A stretch of 64,000 nt of DNA, taken from positions 59,834,456 to 59,898,455 of the forward strand of contig QVOM02000126.1 in assembly GCA_003586115.2 (NCBI GenBank), written 5' to 3'. The notes under the pieces are model-generated. The model made no database searches. It was not told where the DNA came from and worked only from the letters and a program-made list of their open reading frames with translations. Source of the stretch: Salvator merianae. Lineage: Eukaryota > Chordata > Lepidosauria > Squamata > Teiidae. Made by a program: the position numbers and the translations under genes. This document shows positions 46,010-58,739 of the stretch, piece after piece (the first letter of the stretch is position 1; each line of letters opens with the position of its first letter).

Positions 46010-46600
46010 ACATCATTTCATGACATACAGAAAAGGGCTGACTTCTGACTTTCCTATGTGTTCCAAAACAGGTCCAAGCTGTAACTTCAAAACTAAGGAA
46101 CTTTCATGCTCCGGCTTTGAAGCTCACAAATGCATGAGACTTGGGCCCATGGACTTCAGCATGTTTTCCACCTCTGGCACAATAGCTGCCATTATCACTC
46201 ATCATGGGGATGCAGGTTGTTCAAATGACCTTACTTCCCAGGGAGAATGTGCTGTCTTGTGGCCTGAACCTCAAGAAACAAAGGGTTCAAAGTTCAGTAT
46301 CCTAACAGCCACATTTTTAGCATTGTTTGCAAAATAAATAAATAGGTCAGGTGGTATAACTAATGTAGTAATAAAGGGACAAAAATATGAAACTGATGGA
46401 ATAAAAACAAGTTTAAAATGTTTACTTTTAATCCGTTTTTAATTTTATGTGTCTTTGAAAGGACACTAGTTTCATTAGATGAGCAGTCAGCACAATTGCT
46501 TGGTTCAGGAAAGATTGTGCAACTGCCCTTGCTTAACAAAAATATTTTTGATCCGAAGACAGGTGGTGCTACTGTAGCTGACAATGAGAAACAACGTAAC
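46010..46600. other. Unassigned stretch, no gene seen
   Basis: No repeat terminus or protein-like frame was recognised between the CR1-like relic and the hAT MITE. Confidence 0.35.
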
Positions 46601-46606
46601 CAAACA

Positions 46607-47001
46607 ATTTGAACCACTGGTGTAGCAAGGGGGGCTGCAGGGGGCGCTGCGCACCGGGCGGCGCATTGTTGGGGGCGGCGCCCACCTTTGAGTTGGGCCC
46701 TCCCGCCCGGCCGCCGGTTTGCCTTTAGTCGGCTTCACCGGCACGTCCGCCGCTCGCTCGCCGCTCGCTCGCCCCGCCCGCCGCTCGCTCGCTCACCCCG
46801 CCTGCCGCTCGCTCGCCCCGCCCGCAGCTCGCTCGCCCCGCCTGCCGCTCGCTCGCCGCTCACCGCGCTGGCTGGCACGCATGTGGCCATCATCATGGCG
46901 GCAGCGGGAGTAGGCAGCTGCAGGGCGGGGCGCCCTGCTCGGCTGCCGCCGTTTGGTCCGCCCCGGGTGGCAGAAGGTTTAGCTACGCCGCTGATTTGAA
47001 C
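46607..47001. mobile_element. hAT-type MITE with perfect 8-bp duplication, tandem-rich
   Basis: The element is 46615-46993 (379 bp), starting 'cactggtgtagc' and ending 'tagctacgccgctg'. Flanks 'atttgaac' at 46607-46614 and 46994-47001 are identical. The middle (46740-46865) is a tandem array of 'cgctcgctcgccccgcc' type units. Close relative of 34323-34680, which has a shorter array. Confidence 0.9.
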
Positions 47002-47009
47002 AGTGTCAT

Positions 47010-47800
47010 TAGCATCAACAAACATCTGGGGTTGTCCCAAGGCAGGCATTAATCCCTTTAGCGCCTGATAATATATTACTGGATCCAATGGAAAAGTGTT
47101 CTGAACAGCCATTTGACTAGGGACTGGGTGCAGTCATATAATTTGCCTGCAGAAGGTCCAGTTGCAACCACTGACATCTCCGGACAAGTCAATTAAAGGT
47201 TTTCAAGAACCTCTTGTCAACTGGCGAACTGAGCTAAAGAAACCAGAGACCACTCCTGGCTTAGGAAAAGCATTCTGGGGCAGGAGTGTGGCAGGTGCAG
47301 TGAAATACACCAGTGGCCACCTGAACAAAAGTTCCTTGGCTTCAAAGTTGCAGACAGGGGAACTGTCTTTCTGAGCCTGGCAAAATGTCACCAGGCTCTG
47401 GCTGCTACCAGCTCTCTACCAGCAGCAGAAACTATGACTCAGCCTGGTCCACAGGAAAGAAAACCTCACCCAGTAGCCGGTCAGACACAGGGTCCATATG
47501 GCCAAGCATGGGGTCCCGTGGTTCCCACTGGAATGCAGACCTTGCAGGCTGGGCACACACCTGAATGCCATCCCACACTATGCAGCCATTTCAAGAAACT
47601 GTGTGGATGTTACACAAGGGTCGTACTTTGAAATGAAAGGAAACTACTCTAGGTGGTAGAATGGTAGAAAACTGCCAATTTTCTAACAAGGGTGTTAATG
47701 CTGCTCCAGCACCTCAAGCCTGTCAGGAGCAAAGAGCAGAGCAGCCAATATCTTAAGCAGTTTGTCTTCTATCTAGGGATATAAAGTAACATTAAGTGCT
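47010..47800. other. Unassigned stretch, no gene seen
   Basis: Slightly GC-richer at 47260-47560. The overlapping frames on both strands have no domain. Confidence 0.35.
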
Positions 47801-47807
47801 CCAGTTG

Positions 47808-47895
47808 TGGGAGTAGCTGGCTGCAGTTCAGTGAGACAGTGTAAAAAGATAATGCCAAACTATTTCCATATCTGAGTCAAGAAAACTTGTAGGGA
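47808..47895 (+). repeat. Degraded tRNA-derived SINE
   Basis: 'gggagtagctggctgcagtt' and 'ataatgccaaactatttcc' followed by 'caagaaaacttgtaggg' follow the order of the 10.7-kb SINE. Boxes A and B are lost. Confidence 0.5.
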
Positions 47896-47952
47896 TGTGA
47901 CCATTCACTTGCAAGAAATTGAACTCAACTCAATTTTTAATCTTAACCTGAG

Positions 47953-48254
47953 CCTTTTCACACTTTCCACCATGGGATGTTCTCAAGCGAACATTCATAG
48001 GCACTGCAGCGCAAAAGGCATTCATACTGCAAGGGCTGGAACATCCTGCCAATGGACTTCCAGCATTCACAGTTTGTCTGTGGCAGCCTGTGCCATGACA
48101 GTGGCCTGGGAAACTTCCAGCTGCTGCCATGGTGACTGAGAAAGGGGTGATTTTGTGCTCCACAGCAAGCACTGATGGGGAGAAGCTGTAGCCTGCTCCC
48201 AATAGCAAGGGCCTCCGTGCAATGTGGGCACACTTCACTAGTGCAAAAAGGTTC
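47953..48254. mobile_element. Hairpin-rich DNA element (family C), short copy
   Basis: 'ttttcacactttccaccatg' and 'ttcactagtgcaaaaagg' are decayed ends. 'cagctgctgccatggtgac' and 'tgctccacagcaagc' are shared with other family C copies. Limits are uncertain. Confidence 0.4.
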
Positions 48255-48518
48255 CCTGCTTGTGTTGTGTTTGTGTGCTACATGCACAATATCATTACAA
48301 GATGTTGTCTATATTATTTCTATTGTATAATCCTGATCTAAAAGAGGAGAGGCTTCTGTTAAGATATATGCTACTTGAAAAGAAATAATTGGAGGAACTG
48401 ATATTTAATCAGCTTACTGCGCACAAGATTGCACGACTGTGTTGTCATACATGTGTAAACTGTTTTGATCCTGCTTTTCTTCAGACTGAAGTTGTGGATA
48501 AGTACTTAAAATATTTAA

Positions 48519-49021
48519 GGCCTATTCTGCACTTACCTCTTTGTGGTCCGAACCAGTGGGTATGAACCAGCCAGGCCCACTGGTTCAGATCACAGAAGGG
48601 CACGGTCTGGAACAGTGCTGCCTGCATGACAGCACCAATCTAGACCAGCCCCCACCCCCAAGCTCACATGAGCTTTGGTATCAATCTCCAAGGGCTAGTA
48701 ATAAAAATTCAGAGCCTTGTTGGCGATGCATGCACTGCCAAAATGCATTCCCCAGTAACCCCAAACATGGGAGATGTGCCTTCTGCACACTTCTGTGTTC
48801 TGCACCAGAGACTGCTGGCCCACTGCTACACTCATTTAAACAGGTCTGCCAATGATCCTGACAAGGACCTCCCTGATCCAGATCATGCTTCATCTAATGC
48901 AAATAGAGTGGATCAGCGGGGGATGAGGCCTCACAGATCCATACTAATGTGCAAATCAATGAACCCAGAAGTGGACTTCATGCCCCTTAATTCTGGATAA
49001 AGGGTAAGTGCAGAAAGGGCC
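48519..49021. mobile_element. GGCC-ended DNA element (family B), copy 3
   Basis: 503 bp with 'ggcctattctgcacttacc' at the left and 'ggtaagtgcagaaagggcc' at the right, a near-perfect inverted pair. 'ttaa' lies directly outside both ends (48515-48518 and 49022-49025). The interior has 'aagctcacatgagctttgg' and 'ccaaaatgcattcccc', shared family B words. The 100-residue frames have no domain. This is one of the best-defined copies. Confidence 0.8.
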
Positions 49022-49029
49022 TTAAGATT

Positions 49030-49925
49030 CATGACACTTATCCTGTGACTACATGTTGGATTTGGCATGCAGTGGATCAACATTGACTGCTGGTTGCCTG
49101 TATAACATGTGTGAGCAGGAGCACCATCCTAGGCTATGTGGCCATTTCAAGTGCCTTTAAGTGCTTTTTGCAGGCTTCAAAATGCTCCCTGGGTTCTGGG
49201 AAACTGCCCTTCTCCAGCTCTCCCTGCACTACCCTTCTACCTTTGTAGCTGTGCCATAGTTTCGAGTGGCGTTTTCCTTTCAGCCTTCATGCCCTGTATG
49301 TAGCTTCCATTGCAGCCCTCCTATTAGCAGATTGTGCATGGATGGGCACTGCTTATAGATACACTGGGGTTTTCCCCAGGAAGGTTGTTTGATGTTTGCC
49401 CTCCTCAGTTACAAGTATGAATAGGGCACCATGGGAGGTTTTTCCACGTTTGTTGCCACTGCAACATCAGAAGGTTTGTTCCCTGACTCCCAGTGGCAGC
49501 ACAGCACGCATGCCACTCCCACAGCCTAGGAGGAACAGAACCTCAACCTGTGCCGCTCCAACTTCCATTTAATTTCCATTTAATATATTTGGAATAAAAC
49601 TTTTGGCACTTTTACATTTAAAATTAAAACTGGACAAAATTATTTTTGCCTGACTTTGGAAAATAAGAATGTTGAGCGCTGATGGACTCTTGAAAGGGCG
49701 CACCAAGAAAATGGGACAAGGATGTAGAAGGCCCTACTCTCTTAGAATTTATCTGTGGGAACTTAGATTAATCCCCCACCCATCCAACAGGAGGAAAAGA
49801 AAAAAAAGTATTAGAAGCCTTGCAAATCGGAGTTTATATAGGAATAGAAATATTCAATCTCATGAGGGAAACATTCAGAAGCCAAACTGGTACAATCGGA
49901 AGAAACATTGAATAGATGTCGCATG
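49030..49925. other. Unassigned stretch, no gene seen
   Basis: The 49669-49911 stretch has A-rich, Lys/Arg-rich translation without a domain; it might be an L1 tail remnant but is too weak to call. Confidence 0.3.
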
Positions 49926-49932
49926 AACTGTT

Positions 49933-50323
49933 TGGCCATTTCTGCATTTGCAGGGGCTGCACTGCTCCAGCTGGGACTGCTCAGATTGGAATGGGTTCCG
50001 GAACAAGGCCAACCACACTAGCACGGCCTGTTCCAGGACAGGCCCCATATCGCCTGTGCCACTCTGAAGCTCATACCAGCTTCAGAGTCTACTGTGAGGG
50101 TTCCAACAGCGAGGAACTTTTGTTCTTGGCCTTTGGAGGCACTCTGCATTGGTTCTGAAGCTGGTGGGAGCTTCAGAGCTGGTATGGGGTGATGTGGAGC
50201 AGGCTGTCAAAATGCAAACGGCCTTGTTCTGAGCCAGGAACAGTTCATCCCAGTTTGAGATGATGCTTATCCTGAATCAGAGAATCCCACTTTGATCTGG
50301 GATGGGGGAAGTGTGAAACAGCC
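49933..50323. mobile_element. GGCC-ended DNA element (family B), diverged copy
   Basis: 'ggccatttctgcatttgcag' starts it and 'gaagtgtgaaacagcc' ends it. The shared core is 'gaagctcataccagcttcag'. Same subtype as the 9.4-kb copy ('ctgctccagctgggactgct'). Confidence 0.6.
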
Positions 50324-50329
50324 TAGGAC

Positions 50330-53250
50330 TCTATGTGGCCAAATAGACAGCTTTCTGGAATTCCAGTAAATCTTGATTTTGGTGAAAAAAACATGGATGC
50401 TCAGTTTTGTGTTTTTTTCCACATCTCATGGCACAAATACCATTAACTCACTCATTGAAGATTTGACCACCTGCCACATCTGTAATTGTATCACTTTGTG
50501 TTTTCAGCTGTTCTTAGCTACAGACTTATTCATAGACACAGCTGATCTGGTTTCATAACAAAACATTATTCTCTTTTTCCCATCAAAGCTCTGTAAGCCC
50601 TGAAAGCTCATTGGTGCTTACCCAGTGCTGAGTTTGTAATTTTTTAAAATAGAATTTCTTCAGCAGTTTTAATGTGTTTGTGGGCAATGGAAATTATGCT
50701 TCCAAATCCCATTGAAACAAATGCAATTTAGACTGACAAAGTTGACGATGGATTGGGCATGTGTTATCTGTTCCACAGGCTGCCCAATATATGATTTTTA
50801 CAAGCAGTCACACAGTCAAGGAAAACATGCTTTCATATGGCTGCAGCATGTATGCAACACCCATACTTTCCATCAGATAGCATTGCAGTGTATTAGCATT
50901 CCCTTCAAACCCCACACTTTTGTCCTTATGGTACTGTAGGCAGTGTATTTTCTAATTTCTATTTGCATTGGAAATTAAAGTGCAAATGGGCAGAGGAACA
51001 ATTATGCATCCTTGCTAATTAATGTTTCAAAAATGAATTATGTAAATGAGCCACAAAAGGCTCATTTGAAGTTGCTTCCTGATATTCTTTATGGGTTTTC
51101 ATGGGAATATTTTGAAAGGTTTCTAGCTTTCTGCTTCATAAATAGTGATGGCTCTTTAAAAATCATGCAGCATAATGCAGACATAATAAAACCGCAGAGT
51201 AATTGCTTTTTTTTTCTTTCTTGTCTAACTAAATGGTTTACCTAAAGTATGCATTTCTTAATGTTGGCAAGGCAGGGCATTCTATAAGCTGGGACTAAGG
51301 CAAGGTTCTAATGACAGATGCTGATTGAGTTGACAGGAAGTTTGGATGGGGATTGCCTTTGCCATTTTAAAAAGGTAGAGTGCCTTAGGAAGTAATTGGC
51401 ACTTTGCTTCAATTACTGGTATATGCTAATACTTAAAGCTACTGATAAAGAGATAGATTATGTATGATTTCCAGAGGGGAACCAGGAAACAGAGGTCAAA
51501 TTATCCCTCCGGCCTGCATCAAGACTTTCCTCACACATCATCTGGAAATTACAGCCAGAGCCTCTTTACTATGGTTCTTTCTTCATTGCTTGTGTTCTTA
51601 GTGCATTATTTTTACTCATGTCAGAACGTTAGCAATTAAGGCATTAATTCAAAAAAGGAATAGCTACAGTTGTTTGTTGATTATTTTCTAACATTTACTT
51701 AGCATGCCTTCCTGTTGCCTTTATGCTTCAAGAATAATGCTAAGCCTCTGCTGGCGTTTTTCCTCCCCATTTGTGTTACCCTCTGGAGCTGTAAAGAGAC
51801 CAAAGAAAAAAAGCTATGTGGTGAATTTTAAACTTGGGCAAAAGATTGAGTCCTTTGCTTCACCTTGCTGAAACTCACAAATTACGTTATTCACAAATCG
51901 TAGACAGACTTCATGTCCTCCACAAGCTGCAAACATTTCAAAACTGTATTCAGAAAAGAAAAGAAAATCAGCAGTAAACCCATAATTAAATAGTAGCAGT
52001 TAAATCTGAACACACTTTGCTGGGAATAAGCATCACTAACCTCAACTGGACTTGCTTCTGAGTAGGTATGGTTAGAAATGCATTAAGTCTTTAAAACAAG
52101 GGGAACAATTAAAAGAGAGAGAGAAAGAGAGATCCTTACCATCCTCCATCTCTCAGCTACTTAACTTCGTCTTGTCTTCCTCTTTTCTCAATCTAGAAAT
52201 GGCCTGGTTTGTCCACTCACTTGGGTAGGTGATCAAACAATCTGCCCAACTATCTCAGGCCGTGTCTCTCCACTTCCAACTGAGGTAGTTTCATTTGGGG
52301 TAGACAGGAGGCACCCCCAGCTGTGGCAGCCTCCTTGTCTCCATTTCAGAGTGAGCAGGCACCCCATTTTTCTCCGTGCACAACCGGAAAAAGTCAACCT
52401 GTAACAGTACCTCTGTGAGCAATTGCGCTGGAAATGGCCCATGCATTGCGATCATTTAAAAATACCCGCTGCCACTGAAAATGGACACGGGGCAGCATCA
52501 GAGGCCTTTTGGGGATGACGAGGGTACCCTATTACAGTAAGTGAAAAGACTGCCTCAGGCCCCACGTGAAAGGGTCTAAAATCTGGACACATTTTCAAGC
52601 CAGATAAAGTATGGAGTGGGAACTAAAGTTGCCTATTTGCCACCAGAATTGTGTTTTTATAAGCAAGTACACACCCGCTTCCCTGCCTTATCTCTCCTGA
52701 CTGCAGCAAGAGTTTAAATGACAGAGATGGCTACATTCTTCACAGGAATCTGCATCAGACAGACTTGCTGGCACCAAAATCATTGTTTTGCAATGTATAA
52801 AATTCTTTCATGCCCGCCTTATGGTGGTGTGAGGTTCAGGAAACCAGCACCCCCCTCCACCAAAAGCAATAAACTGCAGCAGTGGCTTATGGAGCACCAC
52901 TGCATGGATATGGTGGTGAAGAGGGGGAGCTCTGATTCAAAACCTCTCTTTGATGTTTGTGAACCACATTTTAGTCTGATGGGGATCCAAATATCAGTAT
53001 GCCATCACTTGCAAGTTTGTGGGGCTTTTCTCTATTGAGAAGGATGGGCCCCATCTCCCGAACTACTTCCCTCTCCAAATCAGCACAGTACTGACTTGAT
53101 GGTCACTGCAAATGAATATCATGAGGGTGTCTCATTTAGCTGTCAGTGAACAGGGAATTAAAAACCAACAGCCCTGAAACATTACGAAGGAGGAGGGGCA
53201 AGGCAGACTTCGTAGAAGAGGTGGCAGGAGGAAGGAAGCTATCTGCTATC
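50330..53250. other. Long repeat-poor stretch, no gene seen
   Basis: No transposon termini recognised. The part at 50980-51720 is AT-rich and free of repeats, with clustered words such as 'taaatgagccacaaaaggc', and could include conserved non-coding DNA. The 52718-53038 frame has no domain. Confidence 0.3.
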
Positions 53251-53253
53251 TAT

Positions 53254-53434
53254 GGCCCTTTCTGCACTGGAATTTGTTCCAGATTATCTCTTGGAATAGG
53301 AGCCTGCCTTCCACATACTAGTGCAGTCTATAGCAAGCTTCGGGTGGGGCCGCCTGTCATAGTCTGCACCAGCATGCAGATGGCAGGCCCTGTTCCAGGA
53401 CATAATCTAGAATAAGGCCCAGGCAGAAACGGCC
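53254..53434. mobile_element. 180-bp near-palindromic MITE (family A), copy 2
   Basis: Ends 'ggccctttctgcactgg' and 'caggcagaaacggcc' with internal self-complementarity. Flanks are 'tat' and 'cat', an imperfect 3-bp match. It is the most diverged of the four. Confidence 0.75.
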
Positions 53435-53789
53435 CATGCTAATTTCCCTGCTGATAATGCATGAACATGTCAGATTTCAGTCTGAGATGACATGCACGAT
53501 TTTCATAGGATCCCCTTGTAAGAACATAAGGACCCTTCCCCATCAGTTTTCCACAAGAGCCAATGAAATGCGTGAGGAAAGACCACATATTCTGAAAACA
53601 CATTTTGCAAGTTATGTACAGTATCATCAATAATGTTCAGTGCAGTGTATCTTCCTTGCCACAAATAATTCCCATTAATTATTTCTTTCTTTGATTTAAT
53701 TATTCTCTGCTCAATGAACTTATTTGGCATTTAGAAAAATCCTGTCTTTGGGTCTTGGCAATTACCAAGATGTTGAGTTTAAGGATTTT

Positions 53790-53840
53790 CCCTTCCTTCC
53801 TTCCTTCCTTCCTTCCTTCCTTCCTTCCTTCCTTCCTTTT
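53790..53840. repeat. (TTCC)n microsatellite
   Basis: About 12 TTCC units, same strand as the tract at 76-165. Confidence 0.96.
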
Positions 53841-53844
53841 TAAA

Positions 53845-56320
53845 GAAAAGTATCACTTCTGCATGCAAACTGAGAAAAGCTGAGCATTTGAAAGCATAAG
53901 ATATGACCCATCAAAAATTAAGTGCTTTAGAATCTCATTGATCTATATGGAATTGTTAGTTGTGCCAGAATTTTACTGACTTCTCAGAAGGAGAATCAGA
54001 ATTTGGCAGAGAATTACTTTCTACAGAGTCCTCCTGGTTTCTCTTGATAACAATGTGACAGGAGATATGAACAGAAAGCACTTTGGTAAAACATAGGTGC
54101 AAACACAAGGAAAGACCCTGGCAGAACAAGACTTTCAGTTACCTCTGCAATAGAGTTGGGCTGTATCCAGACAGGGTATAAAACCTGGGATTATCCTGGG
54201 GCTTTGCTGGGATTGACATGCATTTCCTTGGCAATCCCAACATAGCCCTGGGATATTGGGACAATATCCCACAATAATGTTATTGTGGAAAAATCAGCTC
54301 CCAACCTGGACTTTACATAACAAATGAGAGCACTTATCTTGTCTGGATGCTTGCTTTTGTGATCCGCCATCTTGGGGATGGTCACCGTGCCTATGTGGGG
54401 CCAAACTCAGTCAAAAATTGCAGTTGTGCATGTGTGGGGGGTGGCAATCATTCACTTCTGAGTATTTCATGTCATTGAAATATCTGGATGTATGTGTCAC
54501 ACCATCATGGGAGTAAGTGTCTACACAGGTAATTACTTCCGCTTTCTCCACACTGTTGCCCTGCCATCTGAGCAATACGAGAGAATTTTGGAGGTATTTT
54601 ACTCTGAAATACCACAAAGAATGGGATAAAAATCAAAGTCTGGAGGTAGCATTATACTTCTGTCCCTGGTTCTGTTTGGGGAAGAAAATCCATGGAGAGA
54701 CTGAATATCAGGCTGCATCCATATAGCTGTGATTATGGCTACCTCAGGGACAGCAAGTGCAGAATCCACCACCGCAGAGGCAGGAGGTAAGCTGGTCAAA
54801 CAGACTGTGCCTCATGGCAGACTGGGGCCTCTGTAATCCTCACAGATGCTGACTGAAAGTTCCCACTGCAGTGAAGTTGTGCCTGTGCCATAGAAGAGAA
54901 GTGGCCCTGGAGATTGGCTATGTTCATTCCAGCCTCTGTCACTTCACATGGAGGAGCAGAAGAAAGTAAATTTGTTGGTGATGAGTCTTGAGAGTGATTT
55001 TTTCCACCCCTCAGTTACAGTGACTCCAAGGCCAGTTTCCGGACCTCCAATGGAAAGTAGACCCATTTACCCTGAAGGCATAGACACGCCGTATGGATAC
55101 AATCATCTCTCCTTGAGACACTAACTGCTCCTGCTTTGCACTCTTTGATTGTAGGACCCACACTGCCTCTCTGAACAGACATAGTCACCTCCTTGGATGT
55201 TAGTACCTTTTCTGCTTCTGTCCTGCCTCACATTTCCTAAATGAAGAGTTAAGCACTACGACCAAGAATACTTCATTTTGGCTGGATTTTGCATTGCAAA
55301 ACCCATGAAAAAGAATATAAAAGTGATAATTGTTGTAATTATTAATATTTTTGTCACTATTATTTCTTACAATTTACATGACAATAGTGCTTTGTTAGCA
55401 ACAAGTTCCCATAGCAACCATGAGCTAATAAGTAGAGAGAGATCTGCACTGGGTATCTTTTCATTGCTGCTATACTGTGCTGTTGGTCTGGGTGTTGTTG
55501 TTGACCTTTATGGTTTACTGTGGGGTGGTCACTCCTTTGAAAACAATGTTCTGTGCATGTGCACCCTATAGGTTATAATTGTCCCTCATATAACACAGTG
55601 TTTTCATTCTCAGGAACCAATGTTCTATGCAAATCACATTAGGGCAATTGGAAGCGATCACCATTTCTCCTACCTGCCAGCTTTCTGTATCCGTTAATGC
55701 TTTTTTATAACACAATTTCAGTAAGTGTGATTTTGCATTGTACGAGGAAGGTCACAACTGTGCTAAACAAAACTGCAGCTTTCTTTTTTTCTCAAAGGCA
55801 AAAAAAAAAAAAAAAGACAGATGCCCACAAGAATGCAATAGCTCTCCAGAGTGTTTTTTAATTTTATCCTTTTTAAAAGCACATTTATATAGAAAAGGAA
55901 TCTCCACTGTAGCAAGACACAAGAATGCAGCAACATGCAACTAAAATAAATATTTTAAAAAATAAATTAAGACATCTGAAAGGCATGAATACAAAAGGAG
56001 CGCTAAAACCAAATATAAACATAAGGATATCCTCCAGTGGTTACTCTGCTTTGACCATGTCAAAGTGTGATACTGATAGAACTTCAGCTCGTTAACTCTC
56101 ACAAAATAGAACTTGTCAAAACCTGCTTTATCACCTGGAAGGTAACTGATACAGAAAGGTACAATGTACCACAGCTTATACTCCATTCAGACTGGAAAAA
56201 CTAATGAAAACAATAAAAAAAATACCAAAGTAGGGCACAACTGTGGATCCACAGATGGCACAGAAAAAGCAGAGGAAGTTTGAAATCAGCCAACCACCTG
56301 ATAAAGGTCTGTCCTAAATC
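53845..56320. other. Unassigned stretch, no gene seen
   Basis: Includes 54150-54360, which contains the inverted words 'gggatattgggacaatatccc' in two overlapping parts and may be a decayed DNA element, and a poly-A run at 55799-55815. No protein-like frame. Confidence 0.35.
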
Positions 56321-56327
56321 TAATGAA

Positions 56328-56818
56328 GGCGCTTTCTGCACCTAACTTAGATCAGGAGCAAGGGGCCACAAAGTCCACTTTGAGGCTTCATCGGTCTGCA
56401 CACTAGTGTGTACCTATGAGGCCCCACCCACTGCTGGTACGCTCCATCCATGTTGGATGAGCGTAATCCCAATCAGGGAGGCCCTGATCTGGAGTTCTGG
56501 TAGACTTCAACATCGTCTACCAGTGGACCAGCCCAGCCTAGTCAAGAACATGGAGGCTTACAGAAGCACACCTCCATCTTCTGGACTACTGGGGGATCCC
56601 TCTTTCAGCAGTGCCCCAAAGAACACTGCCAAAATGGGTTCCCTGGTGGCTCTGAAGCCAGCCCAGAAGCTCATACAAGCTTCAGGGCTGGGGAGGGAGC
56701 TGGTCTGGACCAGCACTGTCATGCAAACTGAGCTGTTCCAGATCACACATTTCCATTGTCGTGTTGGCCCAGACTCACTGGTTCAGACGATGGAGAGGTG
56801 AGTGCAGAAAGTAGGTAG
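56328..56818. mobile_element. GGCC-ended DNA element (family B), copy 4
   Basis: 'ggcgctttctgcacctaac' starts it and 'gtgagtgcagaaagtagg' ends it. Shares 'gaagctcatacaagcttcag' and 'ccaaaatgggttccctgg' with the other copies. The 131-residue frame (56406-56801) has no domain and is matched by an antisense frame, as expected for low stop density. Confidence 0.65.
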
Positions 56819-56824
56819 GCCATG

Positions 56825-58285
56825 TTGTGCCACTCTGAGAAGAGAAGTGAAAGTGATGCAGCAGAAAATTAGCTAGAAAATCAAAGAGATTTCTCTGAGA
56901 GTGTGATGGACTTCCTCAGTGTTTTTCCAGTATTTAGAAAGAGAGATATTCTGCTTCTGAAAACGAAAGTTGCCTTTAATATGATCTAACTTATCCTCCA
57001 CAAATTCATGAACGGGCAAATCATGTGTGTTTCCCTCCCACAGAATCTCAGTCTGAACATGTTCAGTGCACACATCTTGAAGAGCAAAGCCCCCAAAATG
57101 TGGGATTAAGAGTGATAATCCCTATTCACCTGCCCTTTAAAGGAATTCCATATCTTCCAACCTTTCATTAGATATGAGGATCTGACCATTCTTGTTCTGT
57201 TATTGCATAAGAATTAAGAGCTTATGAAGAAATAGCATGGAGTGTTCATATCTAATTGTGCACTGTTTGCATACATTTTACATCTGTTAAGCAGGAGGTC
57301 CCAGTCCACTTCCTGATTAGGAGCTGTCCTGCAGTCCTATAATCAATGTTGCAATGCAAAGAGAGTACGCAACTTGATCACAGCTTCTCTGTTAGTTCAT
57401 AAAAGAGGTAAATTTGTCAGGATCTGTGCCATAGAGTTTGGCTGTAAAAGAAGGAAACGTGTTATGTACATGTTCTTCCTGCACACTCAGCAGCAAACAC
57501 CAAAACAGGGAAAAGTTCATTTCCCAGCTTTGGTGTTTCTGCTTAGGACCATTTCAGAAGGCTCAGGAAGCGTTCTCTGAAGTCAACCATTTTCTGTACC
57601 TTTCGAAGGAGGGCTGCACTGTGTGACTGCAGATTTGCACAGTTCTGATGGCAGTCTAGGGAAAAGTGCTGTCAGAGTGCTTTCTCCTGCCCTTCTAGAA
57701 AAGCTGTGCTGACAGCATTTTCTTCCACTCTGAGAAAAGATACAGGGTGTGCTCTTCTAGCATTCTCAGACATCATTTTGATGCCAGGCAGATCCTGCTT
57801 TTGACTATGCCTTTGAAACCTGTTATCATTGTAGTGGAACTTCACATAGTAAACATGTGTCTGTCTATACTGTACAGATTTATACCATGGTGTTACACAT
57901 GCTCTGTTTCACTGCCGGAGAAATGAGCTAAATCTGTGCTTTCTGTCCTTGCTATTCTAGGCAATGTAGAAATACTATTTAGGAACTGAAAAAGCATTCT
58001 GTTCTCTCAGTTGTCAAATATGATGGACAGTTTTGCAGTATGCAATACTGTTTTTTTGAGAATAATGTTTCCAGAAAGTTTTTCTTTAGCTTAACATTTA
58101 TCTTTGTAGGACTTGCATTTTTTAATTTTTAAAATTGACAATGATGGGAACTCTCTAGCACATTCAGATGCCACTGAACCAAATTTTTCATCATTCTTGA
58201 CCATTCAGCATGATAACTGGGGCTGACAGGGGTCAAAGTTCAACAGGTTCTTAAGGAGAAGCAGTTTCCCTCTATTTATAACATT
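56825..58285. other. Unassigned stretch, no gene seen
   Basis: No repeat family or gene recognised. Frames are under 70 residues. Confidence 0.35.
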
Positions 58286-58291
58286 AACTGT

Positions 58292-58734
58292 ATGAAACGT
58301 ATCAACTATGGCTCTGCCCACTCAGGGAAAAAGTGGTTTGACTGCACTGCCCTCCATCTTCTTCAACATTACAAGGGCCTTGTGGTCATCACCACTGTAA
58401 TCTGGGAGGGAGACAAACCATTTTGTGCATGGGGAGAGAGCATCTTCTATTGCAGGGAGCTGCTCAAACACCTGGGAACCTGAGCTGACTGAAAAGGAAT
58501 AATGCCCATGTGTCTGGTCACTTTATCCAGGCATGGAAATCATTGGGGTACACCTCCCAAATTCACCTAGAAACTAGCAGAAAATCAACAGCATATGTGA
58601 CCAGTGATGACTTCGCTCAGGATGGCATGACCATCTTTGTTTGCACACACTGTGGAGGAGATAGAAATCACCTTCAGTATATGGGGCAAGAGTCCTCCAT
58701 CAGAGAACAAATAGGTGACCATAGACAATGTTAA
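58292..58734 (+). pseudogene. Unrecognised coding-like pair of frames
   Basis: Two consecutive plus-strand frames, 58292-58483 (63 residues) and 58510-58734 (74 residues), lie in different frames with a stop between them. The first contains 'WFDCTALHLLQHYKGLVVIT' and 'GDKPFCAWGESIFYCRELLK'; the second contains 'HFIQAWKSLGYTSQIHLETS'. Amino-acid composition looks protein-like and the DNA shows no repeat signature. I do not recognise a family. It may be a decayed gene, a retrocopy or chance. No start context, splice sites or poly-A tail are convincing. Confidence 0.2.
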
Positions 58735-58739
58735 CCATT

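Noticed and set aside
46688..47112. 103- and 125-residue GC-rich frames
   Set aside because: Same cause: an internal tandem array of a hAT MITE.
48515..49025. piggyBac element because of TTAA flanks
   Set aside because: Only this copy has TTAA; the 60.7-kb copy of the same family has CTAA, and the termini are not piggyBac-like.
56406..56801. 131-residue frame
   Set aside because: Lies wholly inside family B copy 4, with an antisense frame of similar length.
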